Positions 6,353 to 14,890 of a stretch of DNA of 15,012 nucleotides are shown one piece after another. The DNA comes from Pedobacter ureilyticus. Lineage in GTDB: Bacteria; Bacteroidota; Bacteroidia; Sphingobacteriales; Sphingobacteriaceae. The notes below the pieces were generated by a model, which worked only from the letters and a program-made list of their open reading frames with translations, had not been told where the DNA came from and did not search any database. The DNA lies in NCBI RefSeq assembly GCF_005925345.1, contig NZ_SSHJ01000041.1:1-15012 (forward strand). The letters are read 5' to 3'. A program made the translations under genes and the position numbers. Position 1 is the first letter of the stretch; each line of letters starts with the position of its first letter.

Positions 6353-7315
6353 CTAACTCTCCCGCTCCATAATCTGCTTAGTAAGCTCACGTAAATAAGT
6401 TTTTCGACTTTCGTATACATCCAAATCAGCTAATGCCTGATACGCTTTAGTTAGATATTGCTCCATCTTAGCATTAGAGAGTTCTCTAATACCGTAGCTA
6501 TCATATAAAGCGGTTACCGCAGCAACTTTTTGTTCAGCAGTATCATGATTACCTAGAAGAACATCAGTTTCATTAGGTTTAATCAATTGCTTGGCAGTTA
6601 AATGAAGGAATGTTTTTTTATTGGAAATGATATCCCCTCCTACTTGCTTACCAAATTTTTCTGGATCTCCATACACGTCTAAAATGTCGTCTTGTAATTG
6701 GAAAGCCACCCCTAAATTTTCTCCGAACTGATAAAGCAATTCAGCATTTTTTTCGTCGGCACCAGCTACTATAGCTCCTAATTTCATTGCCCCCCCTAAT
6801 AAAACCGCAGTTTTAAGCCTAATCATGTCTATGTACTCTTCAATACTCACATCGTCCCTGGTTTCGAACTCCATATCCAGCTGTTGACCTTCGCAAACTC
6901 CCTGTGCCGTTTGGTTAAAGGTGTCTAAAACAGGTTTTAACACACTGCTATCTACTTTAGAAAGATGTTTATTAGACTCTACCATCATTACATCGCCACT
7001 TAAAATGGCATTGTTAACTCCCCATTTTTCGTGTACGGTTTGCTTGCCTCTACGTAAGGGTGCATTGTCCATAATATCGTCATGAACCAAGGTAAAGTTA
7101 TGGAAGGTCTCTATGGCCAAAGCAACATCTAATGCTATTGAAACCTCATCTGTAAAGAGTTCGGTAGCCATTAACACCATTACCGGCCTAATCCTTTTAC
7201 CGCCCAAACTCATGATGTATTTAATAGGTTCGTATAAATTAGCTGGACGTACCGGGTAAGCTATTTCACCAATGGCTTCTTCAATTATTTTTTGTAATTC
7301 GATGGGATTATGCAT
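6353..7315 (-). CDS. trans-Polyprenyl diphosphate synthase (probably short chain)
   Basis: This is a 320-aa isoprenyl diphosphate synthase that condenses isopentenyl diphosphate with allylic diphosphates using Mg2+. It shows GGKRIRP (38-44), the first Asp-rich motif DDIMD (79-83) followed by RRGKQT, and the second motif DDILD (209-213) followed by VYGD. The first motif has no two-residue insertion and the residue five positions before it is Phe (F74). By published chain-length rules a bulky residue there favours a short product such as GGPP rather than a C35-C40 quinone tail, but this is inference. The ATG overlaps the upstream stop codon by one base (TAATG), implying translational coupling. 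Alternatives are FPP or longer-chain synthases. Confidence 0.9.
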   Translation of the reverse strand: MHNPIELQKIIEEAIGEIAYPVRPANLYEPIKYIMSLGGKRIRPVMVLMATELFTDEVSIALDVALAIETFHNFTLVHDDIMDNAPLRRGKQTVHEKWGVNNAILSGDVMMVESNKHLSKVDSSVLKPVLDTFNQTAQGVCEGQQLDMEFETRDDVSIEEYIDMIRLKTAVLLGGAMKLGAIVAGADEKNAELLYQFGENLGVAFQLQDDILDVYGDPEKFGKQVGGDIISNKKTFLHLTAKQLIKPNETDVLLGNHDTAEQKVAAVTALYDSYGIRELSNAKMEQYLTKAYQALADLDVYESRKTYLRELTKQIMERES

Positions 7316-8496
7316 TATTTTGGATCTATCATGGTACCAAATGCCGATTTGTTTTCCATCATTTTAACAAAAGACTCTTCTAAAGCTGTTTGCTTAACAA
7401 TAGGATTATCTTTCCAAAATACTGGATCGTAAACAATAGATTCGACAATGGTTTTATCTTGAACTTTTCTATTTAATTCGGTAAATTTTTGAGTATTCAA
7501 TTTTTTATCAAGCTGGTATACAGTAAGCATCGAGCTAATAGAAGGATTTAAGGTTAGTCCGTTCACATTTAAGCTAAGCTGCAATTTAGTTGCAATGCTT
7601 TCTAGCACCGGTATTGGCGTACTAGTGCCGTTAAACGTAGCAATAGTAGTAGCCACAGGTGGTATTTTTACAGCAGCGCTAATGGTCATCGGTAAATTAA
7701 AGATGCTGTTTTCTAGTCTATAGATTTTTAAATCATTTACGCCGATATAATATTTAGCATTGATATAAAATTGCTTCTTACTCCCTTTGAACTTACAAGA
7801 AACTACGGCAATATCTTGTTCTTTCTGCTCAATAATCCTATCTATAGAAATTTCAAAATCTTTTAAGCTTTTAAGTGAAACGAGTTTACCCTGTTTTTTA
7901 GTTTCTAAAAGATACCCAGCCAGCGAAAAAGTGAGATAAGATTGGTTGCTCAACGAAAAAGCAATGCCTTCGTTAGATTCGGCAAATCTTGTTTGCTTGG
8001 CAATCCATCCTTTAACTTTAGATACGTTAAATTCTAGGTCGTAAAACAGCTCGTAAATTTGATTAGGTTTACCATTAATTGAGGTTAACTGCCTGTAAAA
8101 TGCGCTCCCGTAAAAATTTAGATTTTGAAAACCCACAGCCTTCTCTAAAGCAGCTTTTAGCAACCTCTGTCCTCTAAAAGGATCTATTACAACGGTTTTT
8201 AGGTTAATTGCTGCTGGCTTTAATTTCACTAGTACTGCGCTAGCTAGGCTTGTAAGCTCTACTTCCAGCAAAACGTAGCTTACGTGGCTAAATCTTACTT
8301 TACAGGGAAGATTTACGTTTTTCAGCACAAATTCTCCGGCATCGTTAGTAACGGTACTTTGGTTGGTTCCAACTATACCAATAGAGACAAAAGGAATGAT
8401 CTCTCCTGTATTTTCGTCTACTACTTTACCTTGCAGCGTTTGCGCCTTTACAGCCATACCCACCATCAGTAAAAGAAATAGAAAACAGTTACGCAT
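7315..8496 (-). CDS. Secreted protein with carboxypeptidase-regulatory-like domain
   Basis: This 393-aa protein begins with a Sec signal peptide (MRNCFLFLLLMVGMAVKA, probable cleavage before Q19). It continues with a CarboxypepD_reg-like beta-sandwich (about 20-95: LQGKVVDENTGEIIPFVSIG, then a DAGEFVL strand), the module found at the N-terminus of many TonB-dependent transporters. No plug or beta-barrel follows. Residues from about 100 to 393 are an unrecognised region, so it is probably a periplasmic or envelope protein of unknown role. It is the first gene of a two-gene unit and its stop codon overlaps the prenyl synthase start. I see no functional link beyond that coupling. Confidence 0.75.
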   Translation of the reverse strand: MRNCFLFLLLMVGMAVKAQTLQGKVVDENTGEIIPFVSIGIVGTNQSTVTNDAGEFVLKNVNLPCKVRFSHVSYVLLEVELTSLASAVLVKLKPAAINLKTVVIDPFRGQRLLKAALEKAVGFQNLNFYGSAFYRQLTSINGKPNQIYELFYDLEFNVSKVKGWIAKQTRFAESNEGIAFSLSNQSYLTFSLAGYLLETKKQGKLVSLKSLKDFEISIDRIIEQKEQDIAVVSCKFKGSKKQFYINAKYYIGVNDLKIYRLENSIFNLPMTISAAVKIPPVATTIATFNGTSTPIPVLESIATKLQLSLNVNGLTLNPSISSMLTVYQLDKKLNTQKFTELNRKVQDKTIVESIVYDPVFWKDNPIVKQTALEESFVKMMENKSAFGTMIDPK

Positions 8497-8513
8497 TATT
8501 ATAGTTGAAGATG

Positions 8514-8521
8514 CAAATTTA
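8514..8521 (-). promoter_or_regulatory. -7 box for the carboxypeptidase-regulatory-domain / prenyl synthase unit
   Basis: On the minus strand TAAATTTG (8521-8514) matches TAnnTTTG exactly, 17 bp before ATG 8496. No clear -33 TTG is seen. The box separates this unit from rnr, which ends 102 bp upstream. Confidence 0.45.
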
Positions 8522-8598
8522 AAAAATTGATCAGCATATTTTCGGTTTTAAGGAATAGTTTTAAAGTGGAACCGTTGTAAAAACTGCTAGCTGTAAGC

Positions 8599-10734
8599 CT
8601 AATCTGGCAATAATGAAAAATCAATCTGGCGTTTAGATAAATCTACCTTTTTAACTTTAATCTGCACTTCATCGCCCAGTTGATACTTACGTTTTTTACG
8701 CTGACCGATAATACAGTAGTTTTTTTCATCTAGCACATAAAAATCGTCACTAATGTCACGCAGGCGAATCATTCCTTCGCATTTATTCTCTTCAATTTCC
8801 ACATACATTCCCCACTCTGTTACTCCAGAAATGATACCTGTATAAACCGAGCCAATATTCTCTTCTAAATATTCTGCCTGCTTGTATTTTATTGATGCTC
8901 TTTCGGCATCAGCGGCACGTTTTTCCATTGCGGAAGAATGTACACTAGCCGCTTCATATTCTTCGGCATTGGCCGATTTACCCCCATCTAGATATAAGGC
9001 TAACAGGCGATGCACCATCACATCTGGATAACGACGAATAGGAGAAGTAAAATGGGTATAATATTCAAAAGCTAGTCCGTAATGGCTGGTCTTTTTGGTT
9101 GTATAAATAGCTTTAGCCATTGATCGGATAGCTAAAGAGGTTAAAAGATTTTGCTCCTTTTTACCTTCAACATCATTCATCAAAAAATTTAGCGACTTGG
9201 CTATATCCTTGTCAGATTTTGTACTAATTTTATACCCGAAGCGAGAAGCGAATGTAGCAAAACTAGTTAGTGCTTCTAAGTTAGGGGAATCGTGAGAACG
9301 ATACACAAAGGTGTATTTTTGCTTTCCTTTACCTTTTTTAGCTATAAATTCTGCCACTTTTTTATTGGCCAACAACATAAAATCTTCAATAAGCTTATGC
9401 GCATCTTTACGTTCCTTTACGTAAACGCCAATAGGTTTACCAAAATCATCTAGTTTAAATTTAACTTCAGTGCTTTCGAAACTGATGGCTCCATTTTTAA
9501 ACTTCACATCTCTAAGCACGTAAGCTATTTCATTTAGCTTCAAAATTTCTTCCGTATAGTCGCCACTTTTGGTTTCTATTACTTCTTGTGCTTCTTCGTA
9601 AGTAAAACGCCTGTTAGAATGGATTACGGTACGTCCAAACCATTGGTCGTGAATATTCGCTTGATCATCCATCTCAAAAACAGCCGCAAAACACAACTTA
9701 TCTTCATTTGGGCGCAGCGAACACACCCCATTACTGAGCCTTTCGGGCAGCATAGGAATTACCCTATCTACCAAATAAACAGAGGTTGCTCTATGTTCTG
9801 CTTCTTTATCTAAGCTACTATTCGGGACAACGTAATGCGAAACATCTGCAATGTGTACACCTATTTCATAGTGACCGTTGTCTAGTTTTTTAAAGGAGAT
9901 GGCATCATCAAAATCTTTCGCATCAACTGGATCAATCGTAAAAGTTACGGTGTCCCTAAAATCTCTACGGTTTTTCAAATCAGCTTCAGTAACTTGCTCT
10001 GGAATGGCATTTGCTTCTTTTTCGACTTCCGAGGGAAAACTTAAAGGAAAACCATACTCCGCTAAAATGGCATTCATTTCGGTATTGTTATCGCCCTGAT
10101 CACCCAAAATATGGATAATTTTACCGATGGGATTTTTTGCGCCATCTGGCCAGTCTGCTAGTGCTACCTGAACCTTTTGACCATTTTTAGCGCCATTTAA
10201 ATCACTTAATGGCACAAAAATATCATGATGCATTTTTCTATCATCAGGAATAACAAAAGCAAAACGATCTGAGACCTTGGCTACACCTATAAACTCTGTT
10301 TTGGCACGCTTTAATATCTCTACAATCTCGCCTTCATTTCTTCTACCACCACTTTTCTTGGCAAAAACGTAAACCTTAACTTTATCACCATGTAAAGCGT
10401 TTCTTAACTTTCTAGGCGCCACAAAAATATCTTTTTCAAACTCGTCATCTGGTACAATAAAAGCCGAACCATCTGCGGTCATATCTACCGTTCCAGTAAC
10501 AAACGTTTTTAAATCTTTCATTTTAAACTTACCGCGTTCGGGCCGCACATATAGGCCTTTCTCGGTTTGTTCAATCAGCACTTCTAAAATTGTATCTACA
10601 GAAGCTTTATCGCTTAAATTTAAACGAGCCGCCACCTGTTTGTGATTTAGTGCTATATTTTTATTTTTCTCAAAAACATCGCTTATTAGCTGAGTAAGAA
10701 CAAGTTTAAACTGAGCATTTTTGTTTTTTGCCAT
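8599..10734 (-). CDS. rnr: Ribonuclease R
   Basis: RNase R is a processive 3'-5' exoribonuclease of the RNase II (RNB) family that degrades structured RNA and acts in rRNA and tRNA quality control. The order is an N-terminal winged-helix-like region (about 1-70), cold-shock/OB domains (about 72-210, with FIVPDDEFEKDIFV and FVIPDDRKMHHDIFV), the RNB catalytic domain (about 255-585), and a C-terminal S1 domain (about 626-711). The catalytic motif IDPVDAKDFDDA supplies D268, D274, D276 and D277, corresponding to the four metal-binding Asp of the E. coli enzyme. At 711 aa it is shorter than E. coli RNase R (813 aa) because it lacks the long basic C-terminal tail. ATG 10734 follows a consensus -7 box by about 30 bp. 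Confidence 0.96.
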   Translation of the reverse strand: MAKNKNAQFKLVLTQLISDVFEKNKNIALNHKQVAARLNLSDKASVDTILEVLIEQTEKGLYVRPERGKFKMKDLKTFVTGTVDMTADGSAFIVPDDEFEKDIFVAPRKLRNALHGDKVKVYVFAKKSGGRRNEGEIVEILKRAKTEFIGVAKVSDRFAFVIPDDRKMHHDIFVPLSDLNGAKNGQKVQVALADWPDGAKNPIGKIIHILGDQGDNNTEMNAILAEYGFPLSFPSEVEKEANAIPEQVTEADLKNRRDFRDTVTFTIDPVDAKDFDDAISFKKLDNGHYEIGVHIADVSHYVVPNSSLDKEAEHRATSVYLVDRVIPMLPERLSNGVCSLRPNEDKLCFAAVFEMDDQANIHDQWFGRTVIHSNRRFTYEEAQEVIETKSGDYTEEILKLNEIAYVLRDVKFKNGAISFESTEVKFKLDDFGKPIGVYVKERKDAHKLIEDFMLLANKKVAEFIAKKGKGKQKYTFVYRSHDSPNLEALTSFATFASRFGYKISTKSDKDIAKSLNFLMNDVEGKKEQNLLTSLAIRSMAKAIYTTKKTSHYGLAFEYYTHFTSPIRRYPDVMVHRLLALYLDGGKSANAEEYEAASVHSSAMEKRAADAERASIKYKQAEYLEENIGSVYTGIISGVTEWGMYVEIEENKCEGMIRLRDISDDFYVLDEKNYCIIGQRKKRKYQLGDEVQIKVKKVDLSKRQIDFSLLPD

Positions 10735-10762
10735 AATCGTTTTTCAATTGTACCGAAGATAA

Positions 10763-10770
10763 CAAAAGTA
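10763..10770 (-). promoter_or_regulatory. -7 box for rnr
   Basis: On the minus strand TACTTTTG (10770-10763) matches TAnnTTTG exactly and predicts a leader of about 20-25 nt. No -33 TTG is evident. A perfect 10-bp palindrome, TTGAGCTCAA, lies upstream at 10808-10817. Confidence 0.45.
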
Positions 10771-10854
10771 GGCGTTTAATTGTGTTTTTAGGTTGCTTTT
10801 TAATCACTTGAGCTCAAAAACAGAACGTAGATTATTATTTTAAAAACCTACAAA

Positions 10855-10895
10855 TTGCTAAATAGCAAAACAGCCCGGGAAATCCCGAGCTGTTT
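10855..10895 (-). terminator. Intrinsic terminator after the lipoprotein gene
   Basis: On the minus strand AAACAGCTCGGG (10895-10884), loop ATTT and CCCGGGCTGTTT (10879-10868) form a strong stem with one wobble pair, continuing TTGCTATTT. A second small hairpin (TTGCTA, AA, TAGCAA) follows at 10868-10855. The structure begins 19 bp after the stop codon region. Confidence 0.8.
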
Positions 10896-10914
10896 CATTC
10901 AAACTTTAAATCAA

Positions 10915-12138
10915 TTATATTTTTTTCAAATCAAAGATATAAGTCCCCCTATCGCCACAGGCTACAATTACCGTACTACCTATCACCCTAGATTTAAGCA
11001 CATTAAAACCACCGCCAAACACCGTTGGAAAATGTGTTCGTGCTAATATCTTAATTTTATCATTTTCGATTTGAGCCACTATTAAACTACTACCCGTAGA
11101 AATATATATTTTATCATTTACTATAGATATAGAATTGATAGAACCCGCCACGTCTACTTGGTCTAGCAGTGCGTTGCTATTTTTATCTACATAAATTAGG
11201 TAATAATTGTTACCAAAAAGAAAATTTCCATTTGATGTAGAAGCAACCGAGCCAATACCCTCCTGGTTGCTAGGGATGATCCAATGTTTGTAATTGCCGA
11301 TTACAGCTGTTGTAGGGTTAAATGTTGCGTAGCTATATCCATTTGTTGCAATGATATCGTTGTTAGAAAAAGTTATAGACTTTACCTCACCATACGATTG
11401 AAATGCCGTTTTTGTCGCAGTTTGACCTGTAAAAGAAATGATACTAATACCTCCATTATTTGCCGAGGCCGCATACAGTTTACCATTGCTTTCGTTGTAT
11501 TTGATATCTTTTGTAGAATAACCCTGCAAACCAACCACCTGCGCTTGTGTTAAACTATTGCCCTCTACTTTAATAATACCTGCCACTGATGGAGCTGGCA
11601 AACTATAATCTTCATGAGTTTCCAGATCCATCCCCAAATAAAGCCTACCATTGCCATTACTTAAGCAAGTTACATCGGCCTCGGTAGTACTTACCGCAGA
11701 AACCAGTTGTGGTGTACCTGATGCTTGTAATTGAAAAATATCGACGCCTCCACCGTAAGCTTCGCCCGGAGTTTGATAAGCAATGGCATAATAGTTACCA
11801 TAGGGAGAAACCTCTAGCGCACTTAACGCGTTGTTATTTACACCAATTTGGGGTGCTATCTTTCCTTTGTAGACCAATTGATATGGGAAAGCGGGAGTTA
11901 GCGCATCAGTAGCAACATTAGCGTTTAACGTACCTGCGTTAGCCTGAAAATTTAAAACCAGACCTTCACTATTCAAATCTACACGGCCTTGGGAATTTGT
12001 ATTATTGATTTTGATGATTTTCGTGGCGTTATTTAACTCTACATCTACATCTGTTAATTCTTGCGTTTCCTTTTTACAAGAGTAAATAGTTGTAGAAAAC
12101 AAAACGGTAGCAACTAGCAGAAACCTCTTCTTTAACAT
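10915..12138 (-). CDS. Lipoprotein with beta-propeller-like repeats (LVIVD-type)
   Basis: This 407-aa protein has a lipoprotein signal peptide: MLKKRFLLVATVLF, then TIYSC with the lipidated Cys at 21. The mature part has repeating blade-like strands such as VSPYGNYYAIAYQTP, GGVDIFQLQ, NGRLYLGMDL, NGKLYAAS, NDKIYISTG and a closing GDRGTYIFDL. This pattern fits a beta-propeller of the LVIVD or YVTN/WD-like kind. It is probably anchored in the outer membrane or on the cell surface, since Bacteroidota often export lipoproteins. The residues after Cys (KKETQELTDVD) are only weakly suggestive of a surface-export signal. No enzymatic motif is visible and the ligand is unknown. It appears monocistronic, with terminators on both sides. 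Confidence 0.7.
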   Translation of the reverse strand: MLKKRFLLVATVLFSTTIYSCKKETQELTDVDVELNNATKIIKINNTNSQGRVDLNSEGLVLNFQANAGTLNANVATDALTPAFPYQLVYKGKIAPQIGVNNNALSALEVSPYGNYYAIAYQTPGEAYGGGVDIFQLQASGTPQLVSAVSTTEADVTCLSNGNGRLYLGMDLETHEDYSLPAPSVAGIIKVEGNSLTQAQVVGLQGYSTKDIKYNESNGKLYAASANNGGISIISFTGQTATKTAFQSYGEVKSITFSNNDIIATNGYSYATFNPTTAVIGNYKHWIIPSNQEGIGSVASTSNGNFLFGNNYYLIYVDKNSNALLDQVDVAGSINSISIVNDKIYISTGSSLIVAQIENDKIKILARTHFPTVFGGGFNVLKSRVIGSTVIVACGDRGTYIFDLKKI

Positions 12139-12148
12139 TCTCTTTTCT

Positions 12149-12182
12149 AAAATTTATAAAAACATAGAAAAAATAGTACCAA
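12149..12182 (-). promoter_or_regulatory. Tentative promoter for the lipoprotein gene
   Basis: On the minus strand TTG (12182-12180), a 23-bp spacer and TAAATTTT (12156-12149) resemble the -33/-7 consensus, with one mismatch in the -7 box and maximal spacing. The ATG follows 10 bp later. Confidence 0.25.
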
Positions 12183-12265
12183 AAACAGCTGTTAAAGGTA
12201 AAACGTTGTGAACCAATAATCAATCAACTTATTTACAACCAAAAAGTGTAGAAAAAATTTCTAGC

Positions 12266-12303
12266 TGGGGAAAATACTCTTTTTTTGAGTAAACAATTCC
12301 CCA
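12266..12303 (-). terminator. Compound hairpin after the ABC ATPase gene
   Basis: An outer 7-bp stem (TGGGGAA 12266-12272 with TTCCCCA 12297-12303) encloses an inner 5-bp stem (TACTC 12275-12279 with GAGTA 12287-12291) around a seven-base homopolymer loop. It starts about 10 bp after the stop codon. The T-run after the stem on the minus strand is displaced by several bases, so termination strength is uncertain. Confidence 0.5.
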
Positions 12304-12312
12304 TCAAAAAAA

Positions 12313-14019
12313 TTAAAAGTTACCCGGTATAGCATCTATTAATTTCTGTGTGTAGACTGCTTTAGGATTTTTATAAATCTCTTCTGGAAAGCCTTGCTCC
12401 TCTATTTTCCCTTTATTCATGATGACCATTCTATCTGAAATATGCTTCACCACCGCCAAATCATGGGAGATAAAAATGTAGGTTAAACCAAATTCTTCCT
12501 GCAAATCCCTCAACAAATTTAAAACTTGTGCCTGTACAGATACATCCAAAGCAGAAACAGATTCGTCGCAAACAATAAACTTAGGTTTAAGCGCCAAAGC
12601 CCGGGCAATAACGATACGCTGCCTTTGCCCACCAGAAAATTCATGAGGATAACGATTAAAATATTCTGCACCTAAATTTACCTTTTCGAGCAATTGGATC
12701 ACGTGTGCTTTTCTCTCTGTATCATTAGCATAAATACCATGAACAATTAGCGGTTCCATAATAGATTGACCTACGGTAATTTTAGGATTTAATGAAGAAT
12801 AGGGATCCTGAAATATTAACTGTACGTCTCGCCTTAATTTTCTAAGTTCCTTTTTATTCGAATGGGTAATATCAATACCGTCAAAAATCAGCTTACCGGA
12901 AGTAGGCTCAACCAAGCGTAAAATAGTTCTGCCCAGGGTAGTTTTTCCGCAACCAGATTCGCCTACCAAACCTAATGTCTCTCCGGGGAAAACATCAAAC
13001 GAAACTTCATCAACTGCTTTGACAAAATCTTGTGTTTTACCAAACAAACCTTTATGTATGGGGTACCAAGTACATAAATTTTGAACTTTTAAAATTGGCT
13101 CTTGACTATATAATTTAGTTCTTCTTTGATTAACTTCTTCTTGCGTAAAAGCATTTTTAGCTAAAAGATGCTGTAAACCTACATCTTTATCTTCATTGAG
13201 GAAATCGGCAACCGTAGGCAATTTTTTAAGCAATCTTTTAGGCGATGGGCGACAAGCCAGCAGTCCCTTTGTATAAGGATGCTGGGGATTTTTGAATAAT
13301 TGTTGTGCAGTACCTTGCTCAACAATATCGCCTTTGTACATTACCATCAGTTCGTCTGCAATTTCGCTCATTAAGCCCAAATCATGGGAAATGAAAATCA
13401 TAGCCATGTTACGTTCGGTTTTTAAACGAGCCAATAATTGAAGAATAGTTTTCTGAACGGTAACATCGAGTGCCGTAGTTGGTTCGTCAGCAATGAGCAA
13501 TTCTGGATTACAGCTCAAGGCCATGGCAATCATTACCCGTTGTTTTTGCCCGCCAGAGAGTTGGTGCGGATAACTATCAAAAATATTTTCGGGCCTCGGC
13601 AATTGCACTTCCTTAAATAAATTGATGGTGTTCTTTTTCGCCGTTTGCTTATCCACCTGTTGGTGCAGCATAATGGCTTCTCTCACCTGCTCGCCACAGG
13701 TAAAAACTGGGTTTAGCGAAGTCATGGGCTCCTGAAAGATCATGGCTATTTTATTGCCGCGATATTTTCTAATCTCGTTGTCGTCTAAATTGAGCAGGTC
13801 GATATTATCTAGGCTGATTTCGCCATCTATTCGCGTATTCTTGCTATCGTGCAAACGCATAACGGAGAAAGAAGTAACCGACTTGCCAGAACCAGACTCG
13901 CCCACAATACCTAAAACCTTACCTTTTTCGAGACTGAAGCTAACTTTATGAACGGTTTCTAACCAGATTTTATCTTCTTGGTTATAAAATTTTACGGCAA
14001 GGTCTTTTACTTTAAGCAT
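12313..14019 (-). CDS. Fused double-ATPase of the peptide/nickel ABC transporter family
   Basis: Two ABC ATPase domains lie in one 568-aa chain, equivalent to an OppD/DppD-type subunit joined to an OppF/DppF-type subunit, as in YejF. Domain 1 has Walker A GESGSGKS (40-47), LSGGQ (154-158), Walker B LLIADE (174-179) and SHD (211-213). Its peptide-family C-terminal motif [14 protein letters not shown] is at 247-260. After a linker (about 261-305), domain 2 has Walker A GESGCGKT (353-360), FSGGQRQR (461-468), Walker B FIVCDE (481-486) and SHD (518-520). All catalytic motifs are intact in both halves. It should power import of peptides or a related solute from the cytoplasmic side. No permease or binding-protein gene is in the window. 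Confidence 0.93.
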   Translation of the reverse strand: MLKVKDLAVKFYNQEDKIWLETVHKVSFSLEKGKVLGIVGESGSGKSVTSFSVMRLHDSKNTRIDGEISLDNIDLLNLDDNEIRKYRGNKIAMIFQEPMTSLNPVFTCGEQVREAIMLHQQVDKQTAKKNTINLFKEVQLPRPENIFDSYPHQLSGGQKQRVMIAMALSCNPELLIADEPTTALDVTVQKTILQLLARLKTERNMAMIFISHDLGLMSEIADELMVMYKGDIVEQGTAQQLFKNPQHPYTKGLLACRPSPKRLLKKLPTVADFLNEDKDVGLQHLLAKNAFTQEEVNQRRTKLYSQEPILKVQNLCTWYPIHKGLFGKTQDFVKAVDEVSFDVFPGETLGLVGESGCGKTTLGRTILRLVEPTSGKLIFDGIDITHSNKKELRKLRRDVQLIFQDPYSSLNPKITVGQSIMEPLIVHGIYANDTERKAHVIQLLEKVNLGAEYFNRYPHEFSGGQRQRIVIARALALKPKFIVCDESVSALDVSVQAQVLNLLRDLQEEFGLTYIFISHDLAVVKHISDRMVIMNKGKIEEQGFPEEIYKNPKAVYTQKLIDAIPGNF

Positions 14020-14049
14020 TTAAAAATGGGATTAACCACATAGAAACAT

Positions 14050-14082
14050 AATTTTTTCATTTATAATGATTGATAAAAAATT
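14050..14082. terminator. AT-rich inverted repeat between the exonuclease and ABC genes
   Basis: AATTTTTTCA (14050-14059) and TGATAAAAAATT (14071-14082) form an AT-only stem with one bulged base, about 30 bp after the exonuclease stop on the minus strand. It could be a weak terminator but has no GC core. Confidence 0.25.
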
Positions 14083-14112
14083 AGGGAGCCCGTGTCTACG
14101 TGTTTCATTCTA

Positions 14113-14826
14113 TCATTTCACTAAAGTAATATTTTCTGGCGGAATTACCGGCAATCCTTTAAAACGTAATAAAATTTGTGCTGTAGTTATCACATCATTT
14201 TCGCAATATCTTGCAATTCTTGCCAAATCTTTGTCTTGGTAATACACTTCTCTTACCTTACTGCCATCGATATCATTTTTTGGCGTAGGTAAATCGAAAA
14301 TTGCTGCCAATAGATTTAATGAAGTATAGCTTTTGTAATCACCAAATTTCCACAGGTCCATGGTGTCTAAATGATTGATTTCCCAAGGTTTCTTACCTGA
14401 AATTTGCAGTTGAGTAGGAATAGGCAAACCGTTAATTAACATTCTTCTGCATAAATAGGGGAAATCGAATTCTTTTCCATTATGTGCACAAAGCTGAAGG
14501 TTTTTAGTTTGTCTATTTATCAGGCTGATGAATTGCTTAAGTACAACTATTTCATCATCATGAGCAAAAGACCTTACCCGCAAATGAATATGCTTACGCT
14601 CTAAATGATAAATACCAATGCTAATACAAATAATTTTGCCAAACTCTGCCCAAATACCAGCTCTTTCGTAAAAATCAGAAGCGGTTTGTTCTTGCTTACG
14701 TTGGTAGCGGCTTTTTTGTTCCCATAAATCTTGAAGGTGACTAGGCAATTCGTCAAAGCTTTCCTTTTGCGGAATGGTTTCAATATCGATAACAAAGACA
14801 TTGTTTAGCTTAATATCTTTTAGCAT
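14113..14826 (-). CDS. Predicted 3'-5' exonuclease, PolB-exonuclease-like
   Basis: This stand-alone DnaQ/RNase H-fold 3'-5' exonuclease (237 aa) resembles the family described as related to the exonuclease domain of family B DNA polymerases. Exo I is DIE (D14, E16). Exo II is AHNGKEFDFPYL (H115, N116, D121). Exo III is YCEND (Y207, D211), so all four metal-binding acidic residues are present. DIDGSKVREVYY (185-196) is a further family-like stretch. No polymerase or helicase domain is attached. The nucleic acid substrate is unknown, and a role in DNA repair or RNA trimming is inference. It lies 93 bp upstream of the ABC ATPase in the same direction, with only a weak hairpin between them. Confidence 0.85.
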   Translation of the reverse strand: MLKDIKLNNVFVIDIETIPQKESFDELPSHLQDLWEQKSRYQRKQEQTASDFYERAGIWAEFGKIICISIGIYHLERKHIHLRVRSFAHDDEIVVLKQFISLINRQTKNLQLCAHNGKEFDFPYLCRRMLINGLPIPTQLQISGKKPWEINHLDTMDLWKFGDYKSYTSLNLLAAIFDLPTPKNDIDGSKVREVYYQDKDLARIARYCENDVITTAQILLRFKGLPVIPPENITLVK

Positions 14827-14890
14827 AACTTCGAGGATAGATGTTTATCCAAATTACTAAAATTTTCTGAACCTCGTAAGAAAATTCCCC

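Noticed and set aside
10855..11046. Rightward 63-codon frame
   Set aside because: It begins in the terminator region and runs antisense to the lipoprotein gene, with no family resemblance.
14030..14050. ACCACATAGAAACATA as a further dispersed repeat
   Set aside because: It looks familiar from Bacteroidota intergenic DNA, but there is no second copy or symmetry here to support a call.
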